From assembly GCF_946151065.1 (NCBI RefSeq), contig NZ_CAMGZA010000001.1, positions 1,116,001 to 1,180,000 on the forward strand: a stretch of DNA of 64,000 bases, given 5' to 3'. Below the pieces are notes generated by a model that ran no database searches, was not told the DNA's origin, and worked only from the letters and a program-made list of their open reading frames with translations. Within the stretch, counting starts at the first letter, position 1. Every line of letters starts with the position of its first letter. The position numbers were made by a program, and so were the translations under genes. Origin of the DNA: Microbacterium sp. Marseille-Q6965. Lineage in GTDB: Bacteria; Actinomycetota; Actinomycetes; Actinomycetales; Microbacteriaceae. This document shows, one piece after another, positions 9,709 through 19,437 of this stretch.

Positions 9709-11206
9709 GAGCGGTCTCCTTCGGGAGGGTCGGATCGGGCGTGGCACGCGCCGCGGCGGTCGGGCTTGCGGCGGCCGCAAGCCGCCAGAGGTGCATGGAG
9801 AGGTACGAGCGCCAGGGCGCCGTGCGAGCGCCCCACGCCACGAGCCCGAGCGGATCGGCGGGCACCCCCGCGACCGCGGCGCCGGCGCGCAGCGCGACGT
9901 CGCCGGGCAGCAGCACGTCGGGATCGCCGGTGACCCGCATGCGCACATAGTCGGCCGTCCAGGGGCCGATGCCCGGCAGCGCGAGCAGCGCGGCCCGCTG
10001 TTCCGCGCCGTCGTCGGCGGGGGTCAGCCGCACCGCGCCGGAGGCGAGGGCGGCCGCCGCGCCCGTGATGGCTCGGATCCGGGCGGCTGGGCCGCGCAAG
10101 ACCTCGTGGCCGCGCTCGGCAAGCGTCGCCATCGTGGGAAAGAGCACCCGCGTCTGGCCGCCGAGCTCCGTGCGCTCGCCCAGCGCATCGACGAGCCGGG
10201 TCAGGTGTGTGCGCGCCGCTGCCACCGAGATCTGCTGGCCGATCATGGCGCGGATGAGCATCTCGTGCGGGTCGGCGGCGCCCGGCAGGCGGATGCCGGG
10301 CACCGCGGCCACGTGCGGGGCGAGCTCGGGGTGCGCGGCGAGCGCGGCGTCAACGGCCTGCGGGTCGGCGTCGAGGTCGAAGAGCCGGCGCACGCGCGTG
10401 ACGAGCGCGGCGAGATCGCCCGGGTGCTGCACGCGCGCCTGCAGGCGCAGGCGCCGCCCGTCCAGCCGCAGCCGGAACCAGGCCGCTCCGCCGGGCAGGC
10501 GTAGGGTGCGCGCGAAGGACGAGCCGTCCGCCTCCTCCATCCCGGGGATGGCGCGCACGCGCATCCATTCGAACAGCCCCGCCGCGTCGAAGGGCTCCCG
10601 CAGCGGCAGCGCGAGGTCGACACCGGCTGCCGCCGGACCGCGGCGCCGAACCCGCAGCTCCCCCGGCGTCATGGCGAAGATCTCACGGATGGTGTCGTTG
10701 AACTGCCGCACGCTGGCGAAGCCGGCCGAGAAGGCGACGTCGGTGACCGGCAGGTCGGTGCCCACGAGCAGCAGTCGTGCCGTGTGCGCCCGGTGCGCCC
10801 GGGCCAGCGCCAGCGGGCCGGCCCCCAGCTCGGAGGTGAGCAGGCGCGAGAGATGCCGACCGGAATAGCCCAGGCGTGACGCCAAACCCGCCACGCCCTC
10901 CCGCTCCACGACGCCGTCGGCGATGAGTCGCATGGCGCGCGCCGCGACATCGCCCCGCACGTTCCAGTCGGGAGATCCCGGCGCGGCCTCCGGTAGGCAG
11001 CGCTTGCACGCGCGGTAGCCGGCCTCGTGCGCGGCGGCGCTCGTCGGGTAGAACGTGACGTTCCCGGGCTTCGGCGTGCGTGCGGGGCAGCTCGGGCGGC
11101 AGTAGATGCCGGTGGAGCGCACCGCCGTGACGAACTGACCGTCGAAGCGGGCGTCGCGCGCATCGATCGCGCGGTAGCGCTCGTCGAAGGTCATCGCCAG
11201 GGTCAT
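9701..11206 (-). CDS. Ada metal-binding/AraC regulator fused to AlkA DNA-3-methyladenine glycosylase
   Basis: This 501-residue fusion has an Ada N-terminal zinc domain (residues 1-75) with all four Cys ligands (Cys36, Cys40, Cys67, Cys70); Cys36 corresponds to the phosphotriester-methyl acceptor. An AraC-type helix-turn-helix pair follows (about 80-190). The C-terminal half is an AlkA-type glycosylase with the helix-hairpin-helix [11 protein letters not shown] and a downstream DVLLPGD region that should hold the catalytic Asp. The O6-methyltransferase domain of E. coli Ada is missing and is encoded by the overlapping ogt. The protein is probably both an alkylation sensor/activator of its own operon and a repair glycosylase. 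An alternative ATG lies 12 bp downstream of the chosen one. Confidence 0.9.
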   Translation of the reverse strand: MTLAMTFDERYRAIDARDARFDGQFVTAVRSTGIYCRPSCPARTPKPGNVTFYPTSAAAHEAGYRACKRCLPEAAPGSPDWNVRGDVAARAMRLIADGVVEREGVAGLASRLGYSGRHLSRLLTSELGAGPLALARAHRAHTARLLLVGTDLPVTDVAFSAGFASVRQFNDTIREIFAMTPGELRVRRRGPAAAGVDLALPLREPFDAAGLFEWMRVRAIPGMEEADGSSFARTLRLPGGAAWFRLRLDGRRLRLQARVQHPGDLAALVTRVRRLFDLDADPQAVDAALAAHPELAPHVAAVPGIRLPGAADPHEMLIRAMIGQQISVAAARTHLTRLVDALGERTELGGQTRVLFPTMATLAERGHEVLRGPAARIRAITGAAAALASGAVRLTPADDGAEQRAALLALPGIGPWTADYVRMRVTGDPDVLLPGDVALRAGAAVAGVPADPLGLVAWGARTAPWRSYLSMHLWRLAAAASPTAAARATPDPTLPKETAHV

Positions 11207-11282
11207 GCCCCCAGCCTGACACCCCGAGCCGTCCGGCTCTAGCGGAAATCGGACACCGCGGTCGCCGCTTCCCCCGCGGGAA

Positions 11283-12890
<1,608 letters not shown>

Positions 12891-12907
12891 GGGGGGCTCC
12901 TTCGGGA

Positions 12908-13501
12908 TCAGGACGAGGCGGGCGTGCGAAGGTTCAGCTCGCCGGTGGCGATGCGGCGGACGACGTCGATGAGCAGGCGGCGCTCGACGGGCTTGATGCG
13001 ATCGTGCAGGGACGCCTCGGTGTCGCCGGGGAGCACGGGCACACGCTCCTGCGCGAGGACGGGGCCGCTGTCGACGCCCTCGTCGACGACGATGACGCTG
13101 GCGCCGGTGTGCTCCACCCCGGCGGCGAGCGCGTCGCGCACACCGTGCGCTCCGGGAAACTCGGGCAGGTAGGCGGGATGCGTGTTGATGATGTTCGGGG
13201 CGAATTCCGCCACGACGGCGGCTGGCAGCAGTCGCATCAGCCCGCTCAGCACGACCAGGTCGGGCTTCCAGGCGCGCAGCTGGGCGGCCAGCTCCGCGCC
13301 CCACTCCTCGCGCGAACCGTACGCACGGAACGGAACCGTGAAGGTGGGAATGCCGAAGTCGGCGGCGTGCTGCAGGCCGTCGGCGGGCCGGTCGGCCCCG
13401 ACCGCCACGACGCGGGCGGGATAGCCCGGCTCGCTCGCGGCCTCCAGCAGGGCCCTGAGATTCGACCCGGTGCCCGAGATGAGGACGGCGACCGTGAGCA
13501 C
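12908..13501 (-). CDS. purN: Phosphoribosylglycinamide formyltransferase
   Basis: PurN (197 residues) transfers a formyl group from 10-formyl-THF to GAR in purine synthesis. The phosphate-binding GTGSNL loop near the N-terminus, the catalytic INTHPAYLP motif (Asn and His) and the later [10 protein letters not shown] with the catalytic Asp are intact. The GTG start sits directly after GGAGG, which is too close to act as a normal ribosome site. A TAGACT hexamer lies 6 bp upstream of the GTG and could make the transcript leaderless, which is common in actinobacteria. That reading is inference. purH follows 17 bp downstream. Confidence 0.95.
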   Translation of the reverse strand: MLTVAVLISGTGSNLRALLEAASEPGYPARVVAVGADRPADGLQHAADFGIPTFTVPFRAYGSREEWGAELAAQLRAWKPDLVVLSGLMRLLPAAVVAEFAPNIINTHPAYLPEFPGAHGVRDALAAGVEHTGASVIVVDEGVDSGPVLAQERVPVLPGDTEASLHDRIKPVERRLLIDVVRRIATGELNLRTPASS

Positions 13502-13568
13502 CCTCCGAGTCTAGTGCGAAGCCGCGCGCCGCCCGACGCGGCTCCCGCGACGGGAACGTCTCGGGGCG

Positions 13569-14888
13569 TCAGCGCGTCTCGGCCACCTCATCCTCATCCT
13601 CATCCTCGTCTTCGTCCTCCCAGGCGGGCTGGCCCGCCCGGTGTCCGCGCTCGGCGCGCGGCCCGAGCAGGAGGATGCCCGCACCGAGCATCGCTTCCAG
13701 GCCCACGGCGAGCGCGACGGCCCCGGGCTCGGGCCCCACCTCCGCCAGGCGCCCCGGCCCCATCGCGCCCGACGCGGCGGCGGCGAGGGCGGCGGCGGCC
13801 GCGCCGGAGAGCACCGCGATCCCGACGGCGAGGACGAGCCGTGGCAGCGCGGGCTCGGGCGCCCGTGGTCCCCGACCGCCCTCCTCCGCGGCCGCCGCGT
13901 CGAGCTCCGCGACGAAGCGGGCGCGTGTCACCCATCCCGCCAGCGCACCGAGCGCCACCGGGACGAGGACGACGAGCAGCAGCGGCGCCGCCCCGTCCTC
14001 GGGCAGTAGCCCGAACAACGGGAGCGCGGGGACCACGCCCACATCAGCGCCGGCGGGCGAGACGGTCGTGCCCGTGCCGACCGCGAAGCCGGGCCCGGCG
14101 ATCCACGCGGCCGCCCAGACGAGCGCGGTGGGCAGGTACGCGAGGTGCGCCAGGGTGAGGGCCGCCGCGCCGAGGCCGTCGACGTGGGCAGCCTCGAACA
14201 GGGCGATCATCGCGCCGCCGCGGAACAGGACCGACAGCGCGAGCGCGACGCCCGCGGCGCCGAGCAGTCCCACGACGACGATCGCGGCGCCGCGGACGGC
14301 GAGGGCGGCGACCTCGCGCCAGGGCACGGGGAGCCCGTCGAGCACGTCGTGGAGGCGGTCGATCGGCCCGCCGTCGCCCTCCCGCCACGCCTCGACGAGC
14401 ACGCCCCCGAGCGCGCCGGCCGCGTAGAGCAGCGCGGGGCCGAGCACGGCCGGTGCGCCGTGGACCGCGGCCACCGGGTTGCCCGAGGTCGACAGCACGA
14501 TCAGGGCGATGATCGCCGTCGTCGCGACGCCGCCCGTCACCCCGGTGATCCATGCCCCGGCCGAGACGGCCCGCCGCCCGGAGTGGGCCGCGAAGAGGAC
14601 CGTGAACCCCGCGAAGGCCAGCGGAGAGAGCGAGACGGCGAACGAGGCCGCGTCCTGGGGCAGCGAGACCGCGGCGAGGAACTCGTCTCCGAGGGCCAGC
14701 TCGAGGGGCGCGAGCATGCCGAGCTGCCAGACGCGCACGGTGGCGGGCCACAGGGCCTGCCAATCGGCGTCGGCGCCGAAGGTGAAGATCCACAGGAGCG
14801 TGAGGGGCGCGAGCACGGCGCCGACGGTGACGGCCGCCGCGACGGCGGCGTCGATCGCGGCGAGCAGGGCGACGAGAAGGCGATGCAT
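13569..14888 (-). CDS. DUF6350 polytopic membrane protein (PerM-like)
   Basis: This 439-residue protein is largely hydrophobic, with roughly nine predicted membrane segments, starting with one right after MHRLLVALLAAID. It belongs by context and composition to the DUF6350 family, found between sucCD and purN/purH in many actinobacteria. A mycobacterial relative (PerM) has been linked to cell division and survival. The C-terminus is an acidic cytoplasmic tail, a run of Glu/Asp encoded by a repeated GATGAG hexamer. I chose the ATG at MHRLL because the upstream open frame crosses the neighbouring reductase gene. A TAGGCT hexamer lies 13 bp before the ATG and no clear ribosome site is seen, so a short or leaderless transcript is possible. 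Confidence 0.8.
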   Translation of the reverse strand: MHRLLVALLAAIDAAVAAAVTVGAVLAPLTLLWIFTFGADADWQALWPATVRVWQLGMLAPLELALGDEFLAAVSLPQDAASFAVSLSPLAFAGFTVLFAAHSGRRAVSAGAWITGVTGGVATTAIIALIVLSTSGNPVAAVHGAPAVLGPALLYAAGALGGVLVEAWREGDGGPIDRLHDVLDGLPVPWREVAALAVRGAAIVVVGLLGAAGVALALSVLFRGGAMIALFEAAHVDGLGAAALTLAHLAYLPTALVWAAAWIAGPGFAVGTGTTVSPAGADVGVVPALPLFGLLPEDGAAPLLLVVLVPVALGALAGWVTRARFVAELDAAAAEEGGRGPRAPEPALPRLVLAVGIAVLSGAAAAALAAAASGAMGPGRLAEVGPEPGAVALAVGLEAMLGAGILLLGPRAERGHRAGQPAWEDEDEDEDEDEVAETR

Positions 14889-14979
14889 GGGCGCTAACGA
14901 GCCTAGGTCGCCCGGCGCGGGATGCCCGGCGCCCATGCCGCGTACGGCCAAGGGCGCCGCCCGGGTGGGCCGACCGCCG

Positions 14980-15420
14980 TCAGTCGTCGGTGGGTTCGAG
15001 CACGAAGACGGCGATTCTGCGATCGGTCTTCTTCTGGTACTCGGCGTAGTCGGGCCAGACCGCGACGGCGCGCTCCCACCACTCCGCGTACTCGGCGCCG
15101 TCCAGTTCACGCGCCAGGTAGTCGCGTTTGACGGCACCGTCCTGCAGCTCGACGTGCGGCGTGCTCCGCACGTTGTAGTACCACTGGGGCGGCTCGGGGG
15201 CACCGCCCTTGGAGGCCACGACGGCGTACCGGCCCTCGTGCTCGACGCGCATGAGCGCGGTCTTGCGCAGGCCGCCGCTCTTGGCACCGACGGTCGTCAG
15301 CACGATCACCGGCACGCCACGCAGCGTGTTGGCCTCCGCGCCGTTCGTGGCCTCGTACGTCTCGGCCTGCGTGCGGGCCCATTCGGCGGTGCTCGGCAGG
15401 TACTCACCCTTCAGCGGCAT
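14980..15420 (-). CDS. Nitroreductase/deazaflavin-dependent (F420) reductase family protein
   Basis: The 146-residue product matches the DDN-type split-barrel family (F420H2-dependent or related reductases). Typical features are an N-terminal helix, the core [19 protein letters not shown], where the Lys/Ser/Gly loop binds the deazaflavin phosphate, and the [16 protein letters not shown] stretch. The substrate is unknown; relatives reduce nitroimidazoles, quinones or other small molecules. The ATG is at [10 protein letters not shown]. It sits between the DUF6350 gene and the sucCD terminator on the same strand. No F420 biosynthesis gene is visible in this window. Confidence 0.88.
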   Translation of the reverse strand: MPLKGEYLPSTAEWARTQAETYEATNGAEANTLRGVPVIVLTTVGAKSGGLRKTALMRVEHEGRYAVVASKGGAPEPPQWYYNVRSTPHVELQDGAVKRDYLARELDGAEYAEWWERAVAVWPDYAEYQKKTDRRIAVFVLEPTDD

Positions 15421-15493
15421 GGTCCCAGCGTAAGCCCGATGCGAGCGAGGTGTCCGATGCGACCGCGCCCCGATGGCGGCGCCCGCGCAGCGC

Positions 15494-15522
15494 GAAGGCC
15501 CCGCCCGATGGGCGGGGCCTTC
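15494..15522 (-). terminator. Terminator of the sucCD operon
   Basis: A perfect 13-bp stem (GAAGGCCCCGCCC against GGGCGGGGCCTTC) with a 3-nt loop lies 19 bp after the sucD stop. There is no long U tract, as is usual for GC-rich actinobacterial terminators. Confidence 0.75.
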
Positions 15523-15541
15523 GTCGAGATGCTGCTGCTGT

Positions 15542-16444
15542 TTACAGACCCTGCATGATCTCGCGCATGAGCGCGGCGGTCTCGCTGGGCGTCTTGCCGA
15601 CCTTCACGCCGGCGGCCTCGAGGGCCTCCTTCTTGGCGGCAGCGGTCCCGGCCGAGCCGGAGACGATGGCGCCGGCGTGGCCCATCGTCTTGCCCTCGGG
15701 AGCGGTGAAGCCCGCGACGTAGCCGACGACCGGCTTGGTGACGTTCGCCTTGATGTACTCGGCGGCACGCTCCTCGGCGTCGCCGCCGATCTCGCCGATC
15801 ATCACGATCGCCTTCGTCTCGGGGTCGTTCTCGAACGCCTCGAGCGCGTCGATGTGCGTCGTGCCGATGACCGGGTCGCCGCCGATGCCGATGGCGGTCG
15901 AGAAGCCGAAGTCCTTCAGCTCGAACATCATCTGGTAGGTGAGCGTGCCCGACTTCGAGACGAGGCCGATCGGGCCCTTGCCCGTGATGTTCGCCGGGGT
16001 GATGCCGGCGAGCGCCTCGCCCGGGGTGATGATGCCGGGGCAGTTCGGGCCGATGATGCGGGTCTTGTTGCCCTTCGACTGGGCGTAGGCCCAGGCCTCG
16101 GCGGTGTCGCCGACGGGCACGCCCTCCGTGATGACGACGAGCAGCGGGATCTCGGCGTCGATGGCCTCGATCATGGCGGCCTTCGTGAACGCCGGGGGCA
16201 CGAAGGCGACCGACACGTCGGCGCCCGTCCGCTCCATGGCCTCCTTGACCGACGCGAAGACCGGCAGCTCGACCTCGCCGGCGCCGGGCTTCTCGTGGGT
16301 GACGGTGGTGCCGGCCTTGCGGGCGTTCACGCCGCCGACGATGTTGGTGCCCGCCTTGAGCATGAGCGCGGTGTGCTTGGTGCCCTCGCCGCCGGTGATG
16401 CCCTGGACGATGACCTTGGAGTCCTTGTTGAGGTAGATCGACAT
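15542..16444 (-). CDS. sucD: Succinyl-CoA synthetase, alpha subunit
   Basis: The 300-residue subunit holds the CoA-binding Rossmann domain and the phosphohistidine loop. It begins [21 protein letters not shown], of which the GITGGEG turn contacts CoA. The catalytic His is in MGHAGAIV (about residue 242). With SucC it interconverts succinyl-CoA and succinate with nucleotide formation in the TCA cycle. It follows sucC by 27 bp, and a strong hairpin ends the operon. Confidence 0.97.
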   Translation of the reverse strand: MSIYLNKDSKVIVQGITGGEGTKHTALMLKAGTNIVGGVNARKAGTTVTHEKPGAGEVELPVFASVKEAMERTGADVSVAFVPPAFTKAAMIEAIDAEIPLLVVITEGVPVGDTAEAWAYAQSKGNKTRIIGPNCPGIITPGEALAGITPANITGKGPIGLVSKSGTLTYQMMFELKDFGFSTAIGIGGDPVIGTTHIDALEAFENDPETKAIVMIGEIGGDAEERAAEYIKANVTKPVVGYVAGFTAPEGKTMGHAGAIVSGSAGTAAAKKEALEAAGVKVGKTPSETAALMREIMQGL

Positions 16445-16471
16445 CTCTCTAGTCCTTTTCGATCCGGGGGC

Positions 16472-17638
16472 TCAGGCGTTCGCCAGCTCGGCGGCCTTGT
16501 CGGCGCCCTCGTCCATGCCGGCGGCGAGGGTGACGAGCGGGTGGTTCGCGGCGGCGAGGATGGCGCGGCCCTCCTCGACCTGGTTGCCGTCCAGGCGCAC
16601 GACGAGCGGCTTGGTGGCCGCGTCGCCGAGGATCTCGAGGGCCTTCACGATGCCCTCCGCGACGGCCACGCACGAGGTGATGCCGCCGAAGACGTTGACG
16701 AACACGCTCTTGACCTGCTCGTCGCCCAGGATGACGTCGAGGCCGCTGGCCATGACCTGCGCGTTGGCGCCGCCGCCGATGTCGAGGAAGTTCGCCGGCT
16801 TCACGCCGCCGTGCTTCTCGCCGGCATAGGCGACCACGTCGAGCGTCGACATGACCAGGCCCGCGCCGTTGCCGATGATGCCGACCTGGCCGTCGAGCTT
16901 GACGTAGTTCAGGCCGTTGGCCTTCGCCTTCGCCTCGAGCGGGTCGGCGGCGTCCTTGTCCTCGAGCTCCTCGTGCTCGGGGTGGCGCACCTCGGTGCCG
17001 TTGTCATCGAGCGTGACCTTGCCGTCGAGGGCGATGATGTCGCCGGCTCCGGTGAGCACGAGCGGGTTCACCTCGACGAGCGTGGCGTCCTCGCCCTTGT
17101 AGACCTCGTAGAGCTTGACGAAGACGTCCGAGACCTTCTCGACGAGCTCCTCGGGGAAGTTCGCGGCCTTGGCGATCTCGACCGCCTTGTCCTTGTCGAT
17201 GCCCTGCAGCGGGTCGACCTCGACCCGCGCGAGCGCCTCGGGCTTCTCGACGGCGAGCTGCTCGATCTCCATGCCGCCCTCGACGCTGCACAGCGACAGG
17301 TACGAGCGGTTGGCACGGTCCAGCAGCACCGAGAAGTAGAACTCCTGGGCGATGTCGGCGCCCTGGGCGACCATCACGCGCTTGACGATGTGGCCCTTGA
17401 TGTCGAGGCCGAGGATCGCCTGGGCGGCCTCGTACGCCTCGTCGGGGGTCTTCGCGACCTTGACGCCACCGGCCTTGCCGCGGCCGCCGGTCTTCACCTG
17501 CGCCTTGACGACGACCACTCCGCCGATCTTCTCCGCTGCTGCCTTCACCTCCTCGGGGGTGTCGGCGACGATACCGGCGAGAACCGGCACCTCGTACTTC
17601 TCGAAAAGGTCTCGAGCCTGGTACTCGTAGAGATCCAC
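16472..17638 (-). CDS. sucC: Succinyl-CoA synthetase, beta subunit
   Basis: The 388-residue subunit has an ATP-grasp domain at the N-terminus ([14 protein letters not shown] start, then [19 protein letters not shown]) and a C-terminal CoA-ligase domain with the FLDIGGGAN loop. It supplies the nucleotide site of the heterodimer with SucD. I place the start at the GTG (VDLYEYQ), which has AAGGA 6 bp upstream and matches the family N-terminus. An in-frame ATG 72 bp upstream adds residues unlike the family. The gene is first in the sucCD operon. Confidence 0.96.
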   Translation of the reverse strand: MDLYEYQARDLFEKYEVPVLAGIVADTPEEVKAAAEKIGGVVVVKAQVKTGGRGKAGGVKVAKTPDEAYEAAQAILGLDIKGHIVKRVMVAQGADIAQEFYFSVLLDRANRSYLSLCSVEGGMEIEQLAVEKPEALARVEVDPLQGIDKDKAVEIAKAANFPEELVEKVSDVFVKLYEVYKGEDATLVEVNPLVLTGAGDIIALDGKVTLDDNGTEVRHPEHEELEDKDAADPLEAKAKANGLNYVKLDGQVGIIGNGAGLVMSTLDVVAYAGEKHGGVKPANFLDIGGGANAQVMASGLDVILGDEQVKSVFVNVFGGITSCVAVAEGIVKALEILGDAATKPLVVRLDGNQVEEGRAILAAANHPLVTLAAGMDEGADKAAELANA

Positions 17639-17791
17639 GTTGAATCCTTCAGTGGGGAGCGTGGGGCCGGAGGCGCGGAAAACGTCTCGACGTCGAGCGA
17701 ACTCGACCAAGACCCCAGCGTACTACCGCCGGGTGAGGCGCCCGAACCTGCTCCCGCACGGCGGGAGCGGAGGCGCGCCGGCTCGAGACGA

Positions 17792-17829
17792 CGAACGCAC
17801 CCGGCCCGGGGCGGGCGCGGGTGCGTTCG
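17792..17829 (-). terminator. Terminator after the small membrane protein gene
   Basis: A perfect 11-bp stem (CGAACGCACCC against GGGTGCGTTCG) encloses a second GCCCG/CGGGC hairpin. It lies 12 bp after the stop of the 55-residue membrane protein gene and upstream of sucC. Confidence 0.7.
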
Positions 17830-17841
17830 AGGGGGTCTGGG

Positions 17842-18009
17842 TCAGCGCTGTTCCTTGGCGCCCGAGCGGGCGTGGATCGGCAGCGCCATCGCGGCGCACA
17901 CCAGCAGGATGCCGAGCGCGAAGACGACGCCCTGGAACGACGTGAGCATGAACGCGACGGCGAACGCGGCGAAACCGGCGAGGAAGAGGATGAAGCTGAT
18001 CAGGAACAT
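17842..18009 (-). CDS. Small two-helix membrane protein, unknown function (55 aa)
   Basis: This short gene encodes 55 residues with two hydrophobic segments: MFLISFILFLAGFAAFAVAF (residues 1-20) and about 27-46 (GVVFALGILLVCAAMALPI). A basic tail ends in SGAKEQR. AAAGG lies 7 bp before the ATG, and a strong terminator follows the stop, so it looks like a real monocistronic gene. I do not recognise a characterised family. Hydrophobic two-helix proteins of this size next to sucC recur in actinobacteria, but I cannot confirm that here. Its start is 147 bp from the divergent acyl-CoA dehydrogenase. Confidence 0.7.
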   Translation of the reverse strand: MFLISFILFLAGFAAFAVAFMLTSFQGVVFALGILLVCAAMALPIHARSGAKEQR

Positions 18010-18156
18010 CGCGCGCCTTTCTGGAAGTCTTCGACGATCCTACCGTGCGCGACCCCGGACCTCCCGCTGTCGGTTCCGCACAAACGGCATGCGTTCCGGT
18101 GACGCCGCGTCCTAGCGTGGGCGGCATCCCTGTCCCCAGCGAACGGAGTGAGCAGC

Positions 18157-19383
18157 GTGGCCCCCGAGCTTCCCGGCGACCGTACCGAGCCGTACGACGT
18201 CACGTCCCCCCTCGACACCGACTACTACGCCGTCTTCGCCGACGTCGCGGGCGACGATCGCGACGCCTGGCATCGTGCGCGCACGCTCGTGGGCGAGGTC
18301 GCCGACCGGATGGCGCAGGCGTGGGACCGGGCCGAGTACCCCCTGGAGGTGCTGCCGCGCATGGGCGAGCTGCACCTGCTCGGCGACGGCGTCGCGCATC
18401 CGGACCTCGCCCCGATGTCGCCGCTCGCCGCGGGACTGGTGAACATGGAGCTGTCGCGCGGCGACGGTTCGCTCGGCACGATCCTCGCCGTGCAGGGCGG
18501 GCTGGCCCTGCGCACGCTCGTGTTCTACGGCAGCGACGCGCAGAAGGAGCGCTGGCTGCGCCCGCTCGCGGCGGGCGAGGTGCTCGGATCCTTCGCGCTG
18601 ACCGAACCGGTGCACGGTTCCGACTCCACGTCGCTCGAGACGGTGGCGCGGCGCGACGGCGACGGATGGGTGATCGCGGGCGCGAAGAAGTGGATCGGCA
18701 ACGGCGCGTCCGGCGGGATCACGTTCGTCTGGGCGCGGATCGACGACGAGAGCGACCCCGACGACGGCCAGGTCGGGTGCTTCCTCGTGGAGCAGGACCG
18801 CCCCGGGTACACCGGCACCGTGATCGAGGGCAAGGTGTCGCTGCGCGCCATCCACCAGGCGCACATCCGGCTCGACGGCGTGCGGGTGCCGGGTGATGCG
18901 CGCCTGCCGGGCGCGCGCTCCTTCAAGGACACCTCCCGTGTGCTGTTCGCCACCCGCTCCGGCGTCGCGTGGTCTGCCCTCGGGCACGCGACGGCCTGCT
19001 TCGAGGCGGCGCTGGCGTATTCGACGCAGCGCGAGCAGTTCGGTAAACCGCTGGCCCGGTTCCAGATGGTCCAGGAGCGGCTCACCCAGATGCTCGCGGA
19101 GCTCACCGCCATGCAGTTGTACTGCCGTCGCCTGGCCGACGTGGAGGCGGCCGGCGCGCTGCGTCCCACGCAGGCGTCGCTGGCGAAGTACCACAACACC
19201 CGCGCGGCTCGCCGGATCGCGCAGACCGCACGCGACGTGCTGGGCGGCAACGGCATCCTGCTTGAGAACCGCGTCATCCAGCACATGGCCGACATCGAGG
19301 CCATCCACACCTACGAGGGCACCGAGAGCGTGCAGGCGCTGCTCATCGGGCGCGACCTCACGGGCATGGGCGCGTTCGCCTGA
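18157..19383 (+). CDS. Acyl-CoA dehydrogenase (glutaryl-CoA dehydrogenase-like)
   Basis: The product is about 408 residues. FAD-binding signatures are present: SFALTEPVHGSDS in the middle domain, ARDVLGGNGI near the C-terminus, and the catalytic-base region TYEGTESVQ, whose Glu abstracts the alpha proton in this family. The overall pattern (YDYYAV-like N-terminus, FGKPLARFQMVQ, LGGNGILLEN) resembles the glutaryl-CoA dehydrogenase subgroup, but substrate choice cannot be read. I favour the GTG at VAPELPGD because GGAG lies 8 bp upstream; another in-frame GTG 9 bp earlier lacks a ribosome site. It is monocistronic and ends at a strong shared hairpin. Confidence 0.9.
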   Translation: MAPELPGDRTEPYDVTSPLDTDYYAVFADVAGDDRDAWHRARTLVGEVADRMAQAWDRAEYPLEVLPRMGELHLLGDGVAHPDLAPMSPLAAGLVNMELSRGDGSLGTILAVQGGLALRTLVFYGSDAQKERWLRPLAAGEVLGSFALTEPVHGSDSTSLETVARRDGDGWVIAGAKKWIGNGASGGITFVWARIDDESDPDDGQVGCFLVEQDRPGYTGTVIEGKVSLRAIHQAHIRLDGVRVPGDARLPGARSFKDTSRVLFATRSGVAWSALGHATACFEAALAYSTQREQFGKPLARFQMVQERLTQMLAELTAMQLYCRRLADVEAAGALRPTQASLAKYHNTRAARRIAQTARDVLGGNGILLENRVIQHMADIEAIHTYEGTESVQALLIGRDLTGMGAFA

Positions 19384-19390
19384 GCCGACG

Positions 19391-19422
19391 AGGGCCCCGC
19401 TTCCCGGAGGAAGCGGGGCCCT
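19391..19422. terminator. Bidirectional terminator between convergent genes
   Basis: A perfect 14-bp stem (AGGGCCCCGCTTCC against GGAAGCGGGGCCCT) with a 4-nt loop lies between the stop of the acyl-CoA dehydrogenase (+) and the stop of the large repeat protein (-). It can serve both. Confidence 0.75.
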
Positions 19423-19437
19423 GTGGGGATTGGCCGG

